Positions 59,540 through 64,000 of a stretch of DNA of 64,000 nucleotides are shown piece by piece. The translations under genes were made by a program, and so were the position numbers. The first letter of the stretch is position 1. Each line of letters begins with the position of its first letter. The stretch is from DAOUAT01 sp964551735 (GTDB lineage: Bacteria > Chloroflexota > Anaerolineae > CG2-30-64-16), in assembly GCA_964551735.1 (NCBI GenBank), contig CAZKEF010000029.1:1-64000 (forward strand). The letters are read 5' to 3'. The notes under the pieces were generated by a model. The model was given only the letters and a program-made list of their open reading frames with translations. It was not told where the DNA came from and made no database searches.

Positions 59540-60100
59540 ATGGAACTGACACCCGCACTGAGGTTCGGCTTGCTGAATGGGTGGATCCTGCTGGCATTTG
59601 AGTTTCTGATCCAAGGTTCCTTGCTGCTGGTCTTTCCGAAGGACGTGGTGGCCCGCCTGTTTGACAGATCCGGCTGGAGTCCGCAGCAGCGGATCTTCAC
59701 CGTCATCGGCAAGCTGTTCTCTCTGGCCTGCCTGATCCTGATCGTCCTGACGCCCTTGAAAATCCAGTCAGGCCTGTCCATCGTCGGGTTGGTACTCTAC
59801 CTCATCGGCCTGACCGGCCTCGTGGCGGCGATGTTGAACTTCAAGGACACGCCGCCGGAACAGCCGGTCACAAAGGGGGTTTACAGGATCTCCCGCCACC
59901 CGCAGATCGTCAGCCTGTTTATCATCTTCTTCGGGATATGCCTGGCGATAGGCTCATGGGCAGCGCTGTTCATGCTGGTGATGTCCAAGCTCTTCCAGCA
60001 TTTCGGCATCCTGGCCGAGGAAGAGACATGCCTGAAGCGGTACGGCGAGCCCTACCGGGCTTTCATGGCACGGGCGCCGCGCTATTTGCTGTTCTTCTGA
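59540..60100 (+). CDS. Isoprenylcysteine methyltransferase-type membrane protein (copy 6)
   Basis: 186 residues. Tandem paralogue of copy 5: starts LTPALRFGLLNGWILLAFEF against LSPTLEFGFFNGWLLAAIFY, core TKGVYRISRHPQIVSLFIIF, end EETCLKRYGEPYRAFMARAP RYLLFF. GGAGGTG precedes the ATG. The two copies differ throughout, so the duplication is not recent. The substrate is unknown. Confidence 0.85.
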   Translation: MELTPALRFGLLNGWILLAFEFLIQGSLLLVFPKDVVARLFDRSGWSPQQRIFTVIGKLFSLACLILIVLTPLKIQSGLSIVGLVLYLIGLTGLVAAMLNFKDTPPEQPVTKGVYRISRHPQIVSLFIIFFGICLAIGSWAALFMLVMSKLFQHFGILAEEETCLKRYGEPYRAFMARAPRYLLFF

Positions 60101-60184
60101 GCCGTGACTTCGCTGCGGGCGCCAGGAGGCCCGTGTGAAACGGTCAACACCAACAACCCACGGAAAAGGACTCGCAAGCAGACG

Positions 60185-62509
60185 ATGAGCCAGCGCAGAC
60201 TCAAACGGCAGCTGCACCTGGGCCAGGTGGTGATGCTGGGGACGGCGGGCGCAATCGGCGCGGAGATCTTCGTCCTGACCGGACATGCAGCCGGCATGGT
60301 GGGCCCGGCCGTAGTGCTGGCGCTGCTGATCGGCGGCATCCTGAGCTACAGCGTGGCGCTCAACTACTGTGAGCTCGCGACAGCCTACCCCGTGACCGGT
60401 GGCGCGATGAGTTATGTCCGGGAAGCGTACGGCACCGGGCTGCTCTCATACCTGGTCGGCGCCATGGACTGCCTCTCCAGCACGTTCTACGCAGCGCTGT
60501 CCGCGGTGGGCTTCGCCTATTCGCTGCAGCTTCTGATCCCCGGCTTACCCCTCGTGCCGACCGCAGTGACCATCGTGCTGCTCTTCGTGGGGCTCAACCT
60601 CTTCGGCGTCACCAATGTGGGCAACGTGCAGATCGTCTTGGGCGCCATACTGCTGGCCAGCTTCGGGATCTACGTCGCGGCAGGCTTCCTCCGCCCCAGC
60701 GGGTTCAGTTGGGAAACCTTCACTGCGGGCAAGACAGTTCTTGCGGGCCGCAGCGCCTGGGAAGGCATGTCCCGTATCCTGGCGACGACCGCCCTCATGT
60801 ACACCTCTTACGTGGGCTTCGAGGTGATTGCCGACGATGCCGAAGAGGTCAGCCACCCCAGCCGCAATATCCCCCGCGGGATTCTCATGAGTTTGTCCAT
60901 CACGTTGCTGATTTGTGTGACGGTCAGCCTCGTTACGCTGGGCGTCGTGCCTTGGCAAGAACTCGCCGGTTCCGAGACCCCGCTGACCGACGCCGCAGGT
61001 CGCTTCATCCCCGGCTGGGGTGTGCTGCTGATGATCGTCGCGGGTATGATCGCCACCCTCACCACGATCAACTCGGCCATGCTCAGCGCCACTCGCGAAG
61101 CCTTCACCCTTGGCCGCCATGGCGTGTGGCCGGTCGCTTTCGCCAAGCTGAACCGCTTTCGGACACCCTGGGTGGCCATCTTGATTATCGGCGGGGTCAG
61201 CGCGCTCATCGCCGCGATCGGCGCCGTTGACTTCCTAAGTTACATCTCCAGCAGCGGCTACCTCTTCGTCCTTTTCTGGGGCAGCCTCTCCATGATCCGG
61301 CTCCGCAAGATCTATCCCAATCTGGAACGTCCCTTCAAGGTCCCGCTCTTTCCCTTCACCGCCTACGCGGCTGGGGCCAGTTGCGTGCTGATCATCGCGT
61401 TCGCCGATATCCGCGCGCTGGGTTTCGGCGCTGCAGTGCTGGCCCTCTTCACCGCGCTGTACTTCATCGCCCCGGCAGTCACGCGCACAGTGGGACACCG
61501 ATTGAAGTCCATCCAGCCCGAGCAAGATCGCATCGTGATCGCGGTCGCTAATCCGCGGACGGCCAAGAGCCTGGTGCATGTCGCCTCCATTATCGCCCAG
61601 GCCAGCATTGACACCTACATCTGTGTCCTGACCATTACTCCGCCGACAGCAACGCGGGGTGACGAGGCCGCGGGAGTGGAGGGGGAGGGCCGCACGTCTC
61701 CCCATCTCCCCATCGCCCCTCCTCGTCTCCGCAGCGCCATGTCCCCCCAACAGAGGGCACTCCTGCACCAGACGGTAGCCCAGGCGCGAGAACGCAATGT
61801 GGCGCTGTACACCAAGACGCGTTCGGCCGGCATTACAAGCGAGGGCATCCTGGTAGAGCTGACCCGACACAGCAATGTCGGTTTGCTGTTGCTGGGCTGG
61901 CCCGGTCCGCTTCAGCCCGAGCAGTTAGCTGAAAACCCGGTCAAACAGGTCCTGCAGAAGGCGCCGACCAACGTGGCCGTGCTCCTCAATCGGGGGCTGC
62001 TGCTGCAACCGCTCCGCCGAATCCTGGTCCCGGTGGGCGGTGGACCCCACTCGCGGCTGGCGCTGCGCCTGGCCCACGAGCTGGCCGACGCGGAAGGCGC
62101 GCAAGTGACAGCGTTGCGCGTGGTGGAGGCGCCAGCCTCCCCAAATGGGACCAGTAGGGAGCCGGACGCGAGCGAGGCGCTGGAGGACCAGACGAATTGG
62201 TTGGACGAGATCATCAGTGAGGCCCTGGGCAGTGTGCCCTCCAATTTCACCCTGCAGGCGTGCCGCGCCGGTTCGATCCAGGAAGGCGTTTTGCGCGAGG
62301 CCGCGCAGTGTCCTTACAACCTCATCGTGATGGGCGCCTCGGAGGAATGGGCTTCTCGGACGCGGCTTTTTGGCGCCGTGGATGATTGGGTGGCCGATCG
62401 ATCACCCTGCTCCGTGCTGCTGTGCCGACGCCACGAGCGAAAAGGCATAGCGTGGCTGCGTCGCCAGGTCAAACAGATCGGGCAGGAATTCGAGCATACT
62501 CCACCATGA
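60185..62509 (+). CDS. APC-family transporter fused to two UspA domains
   Basis: 774 residues. The N-terminal amino-acid/polyamine transporter domain (about 12 helices, residues 15-425) has VVMLGTAGAIGAEIFVLTGH and MYTSYVGFEVIADDAEEVSH. The C-terminal 340 residues hold two UspA-like domains: RIVIAVANPRTAKSLVHVAS and RILVPVGGGPHSRLALRLAH, the latter ending NLIVMGASEEW ... SPCSVLLCRR with an ATP-loop-type pattern. The linker inside the first UspA domain contains a low-complexity in-frame repeat (61657-61735). The ATG was chosen by family start; an upstream GTG at 60104 is possible. The substrate is unknown. Confidence 0.88.
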   Translation: MSQRRLKRQLHLGQVVMLGTAGAIGAEIFVLTGHAAGMVGPAVVLALLIGGILSYSVALNYCELATAYPVTGGAMSYVREAYGTGLLSYLVGAMDCLSSTFYAALSAVGFAYSLQLLIPGLPLVPTAVTIVLLFVGLNLFGVTNVGNVQIVLGAILLASFGIYVAAGFLRPSGFSWETFTAGKTVLAGRSAWEGMSRILATTALMYTSYVGFEVIADDAEEVSHPSRNIPRGILMSLSITLLICVTVSLVTLGVVPWQELAGSETPLTDAAGRFIPGWGVLLMIVAGMIATLTTINSAMLSATREAFTLGRHGVWPVAFAKLNRFRTPWVAILIIGGVSALIAAIGAVDFLSYISSSGYLFVLFWGSLSMIRLRKIYPNLERPFKVPLFPFTAYAAGASCVLIIAFADIRALGFGAAVLALFTALYFIAPAVTRTVGHRLKSIQPEQDRIVIAVANPRTAKSLVHVASIIAQASIDTYICVLTITPPTATRGDEAAGVEGEGRTSPHLPIAPPRLRSAMSPQQRALLHQTVAQARERNVALYTKTRSAGITSEGILVELTRHSNVGLLLLGWPGPLQPEQLAENPVKQVLQKAPTNVAVLLNRGLLLQPLRRILVPVGGGPHSRLALRLAHELADAEGAQVTALRVVEAPASPNGTSREPDASEALEDQTNWLDEIISEALGSVPSNFTLQACRAGSIQEGVLREAAQCPYNLIVMGASEEWASRTRLFGAVDDWVADRSPCSVLLCRRHERKGIAWLRRQVKQIGQEFEHTPP
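61657..61735 (+). repeat. In-frame low-complexity repeat in the UspA region
   Basis: GGGAGTGGAGGGGGAGGG followed by CTCCCCATCTCCCCATCGCC and CTCCTCGTCTCC, partly complementary halves. It encodes GDEAAGVEGEGRTSPHLPIA PPRLRS, without domain character. It resembles the copA insertion in being short-period, self-complementary and in frame. Confidence 0.6.
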
Positions 62510-62615
62510 TACTGTTCGCACCGTCTGGCCTTTATCATGGCTATCTGGACATGTCGTGTTTCGCGCTTTTTCCCCCGGCCCTGTGCGCGCACAAGTCGAA
62601 GATCGCGGAGGCAAA

Positions 62616-62765
62616 ATGCACATGAGCCAAATGGAAAACAGACCCAGCCAAACCGCGCAGTTTGCGGCCGCCCACCGGGCTTACCATTTGATGCACGATC
62701 GGCCGGCCATCCTTGAGGATGATGCCGCCGGCTGGCTGAGGTCGCGTGCGCGCTCCAGGATCTGA
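62616..62765 (+). pseudogene. N-terminal remnant of a leucine-carboxyl-type methyltransferase
   Basis: 49 codons, GGAGG upstream of two possible ATGs (62616, 62622): SQMENRPSQTAQFAAAHRAY HLMHDRPAILEDDAAGWL, then basic residues and stop. This is the start of LCM/PPM1-type SAM methyltransferases (SxTAxxxAxxRAxHxxxDxPxIxxDxxA). The SAM-binding part is missing. Confidence 0.65.
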
Positions 62766-62818
62766 TACTGAGCCTTGACCAACTGGCCGCGGCCGGGAAG
62801 GTCTGACAGGAGGCGCGG

Positions 62819-63868
62819 GTGAACGGCTCAACGGACGTTATTCCCGGCCTGCGCGATCCCGTTCCGGCACTGCTGGCCGCCGGCGACGTCGCGCTGGCCT
62901 TCTTCGTGCACCGTGACCTGCTGGGCGAGCCGGTGGGGCCGGCTTCCGTGCTGTGGGAGCTGCCCGAGCCGCAGCGACTCCTACACAAACAGCAGGCGGA
63001 TGGCTCGTGGCGCTATCCCGGCGGCAACCCGGCGTCCACGCCGGGCAGCAACTATGCCGTGCTGGAGACCTTCCGCAGCCTGGGCATCCTGGTCGAGAAG
63101 TTCGGCTGCGATCGCAGCCACCCGGCGCCGCAGGCCGCGACGGAGTACCTCTTCTCCCGCCAGACGGCCAAGGGCGACATCCGCGGCATCCTGGGCAACC
63201 AGTACATGCCTTATTACCACGGCGCAATCCTGGAGTTGCTGGTCGTGGCCGGCTATACCGAGAATGCGCGGGTGATCCGTGGCCTGGAGTGGCTCCTGTC
63301 GGTGCGCCAAGCCGACGGCGGCTGGATCGTGCCGCTGCAGGCCGTGCCGGCGAAGCAGCGCACGCGTGACCTGTGGCCGGGGCGGGCCATCCCGCCGGAC
63401 CGGGCGCGGCCCTTCTCGCACCTAGCCACCGGCATGGTGCTGCGTGCGTTTGCCGCGCATCCGGCCTACCGGCGCCACCCAGCCGCGCTGGCGGCCGCGA
63501 CCCTGCTCAAGGGCCGCTTCTTCCTGGCCGACAAGTACGGTGACCGCCAGGCGCCTGCGTACTGGGTGAAGTTCCAGTATCCCTTTTGGTGGACCAACCT
63601 GCTGACCGGCCTGGACACCCTGGCGCGGCTAGGCTTTGGGGCCGCTGACGCGGATGTGCGCCGCGGCCTGGACTGGTTCGCCGCCAACCAGGGGCCGGAT
63701 GGCCTGTGGGAACACGGCTACGGAGCCGGCAAAGGCGCGCATGCGCTGCGGCTCTGGGTGGCCCTGGCGGTCGGCCGGGTCTTCCGGGGCTTCCGCCGCA
63801 ACACGGAAGCTGGCAACAGGCTGCCGCCGGGGAGCGTGGCCTGTGAGCGAGAATGGCCAGCACAGTAG
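62819..63868 (+). CDS. Alpha/alpha-toroid (prenyltransferase/squalene-cyclase-like) protein
   Basis: 349 residues from GTG with AGGAGG upstream. QW-like repeats: KQQADGSWRYPG, RQADGGWIVPLQAV, NQGPDGLWEHGYG; between them are helical segments such as YYHGAILELLVVAGYTENAR. There is no DxDD motif of squalene-hopene cyclases, so cyclase activity is not supported. The function is unknown. The last helix is basic (GRVFRGFRRNTEAG). The next gene starts 40 bases later. Confidence 0.75.
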   Translation: MNGSTDVIPGLRDPVPALLAAGDVALAFFVHRDLLGEPVGPASVLWELPEPQRLLHKQQADGSWRYPGGNPASTPGSNYAVLETFRSLGILVEKFGCDRSHPAPQAATEYLFSRQTAKGDIRGILGNQYMPYYHGAILELLVVAGYTENARVIRGLEWLLSVRQADGGWIVPLQAVPAKQRTRDLWPGRAIPPDRARPFSHLATGMVLRAFAAHPAYRRHPAALAAATLLKGRFFLADKYGDRQAPAYWVKFQYPFWWTNLLTGLDTLARLGFGAADADVRRGLDWFAANQGPDGLWEHGYGAGKGAHALRLWVALAVGRVFRGFRRNTEAGNRLPPGSVACEREWPAQ

Positions 63869-63908
63869 ACCGGCAGATTGATAAAAGGGATGAGCAGAGG
63901 AGGTTTCC

Positions 63909-64000
63909 ATGTCCCAACAGTCCTGTGAGAACTGTCCCATCCGCAAAAAGGCGGAAGCACAGCCGAAATCGCTGCTGGCGCGGCTGTGGCGCTGGCATAC
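63909..64000 (+). CDS. Small Cys-containing protein, cut by window edge
   Basis: 30 residues visible: MSQQSCENCPIRKKAEAQPK SLLARLWRWH. GAGGAGG lies upstream of the ATG. CENCxxRxK then PKSLLxRLWRWH resembles a short conserved protein family with a CxxC near the start; its role is unknown. The rest lies beyond the edge. Confidence 0.6.
   Translation, partial: MSQQSCENCPIRKKAEAQPKSLLARLWRWH

Overview
The window looks like a chromosome segment of a high-GC Chloroflexota bacterium (Anaerolineae/Caldilineae-like). The grounds are the Thermus-like isoleucyl-tRNA synthetase, the long-form alpha-glucan phosphorylase, many Thr-Pro-rich lipoproteins and abundant short-period intergenic repeats. This placement is inference; no rRNA or tRNA gene, CRISPR array or complete insertion sequence was seen.

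Left half (1-32 kb) is mostly intact housekeeping and transport DNA. A T-box leader with its own promoter drives an AlaX-like editing protein and ileS (cut by the window edge). Next come an ABC exporter, a site-2-type protease, an alkaline-phosphatase-superfamily enzyme ending in a MITE-like insertion, a nucleotidyltransferase, an SLC13/TrkA-C transporter, a tyrosine-recombinase-like protein without the catalytic Tyr, a LuxR-TM-kelch membrane regulator, glycogen phosphorylase, a pseudouridine synthase overlapping an amidase, an EamA transporter and a cyclase-family lipoprotein. From 20.5 to 24.0 kb lies an AT-richer accessory island: an Rpn-like nuclease, a lipoprotein, a degenerate M23-like protein and a 26-Cys secreted protein. 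It is followed by a copper operon (csoR-copA-TauE/cupredoxin-copZ) with a visible CsoR operator and promoter, then a DUF2891-GNAT fusion, a double GNAT and a 2-hydroxyacid dehydrogenase.

Right half (32-64 kb) is different. Short + strand genes (flavodoxins, methyltransferases, small membrane proteins, CPBP and M50-like membrane proteases, beta-propeller proteins, a Nudix enzyme, a kinase-like phosphotransferase, an M29 aminopeptidase) are interleaved with at least ten gene remnants. Many remnants keep their own start codon and N-terminus but lose the rest: HpcH aldolase, 4Fe-4S protein, MDR dehydrogenase, GNAT, a membrane protein, a leucine-carboxyl-type methyltransferase. Others are frameshifted or internally deleted: an OmpR regulator, an alpha/beta hydrolase, an alpha/alpha-toroid protein. 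This reads as an accessory zone undergoing repeated deletion.

Six membrane methyltransferases of the isoprenylcysteine/phospholipid type occur between 36 and 60 kb. Four are packed around a DUF6064-like membrane protein at 56.9-60.1 kb, next to a LytS/LytTR two-component system. Degenerate 6-9-base repeats recur in spacers, in the T-box linker and, in frame, inside copA and an APC-UspA transporter.
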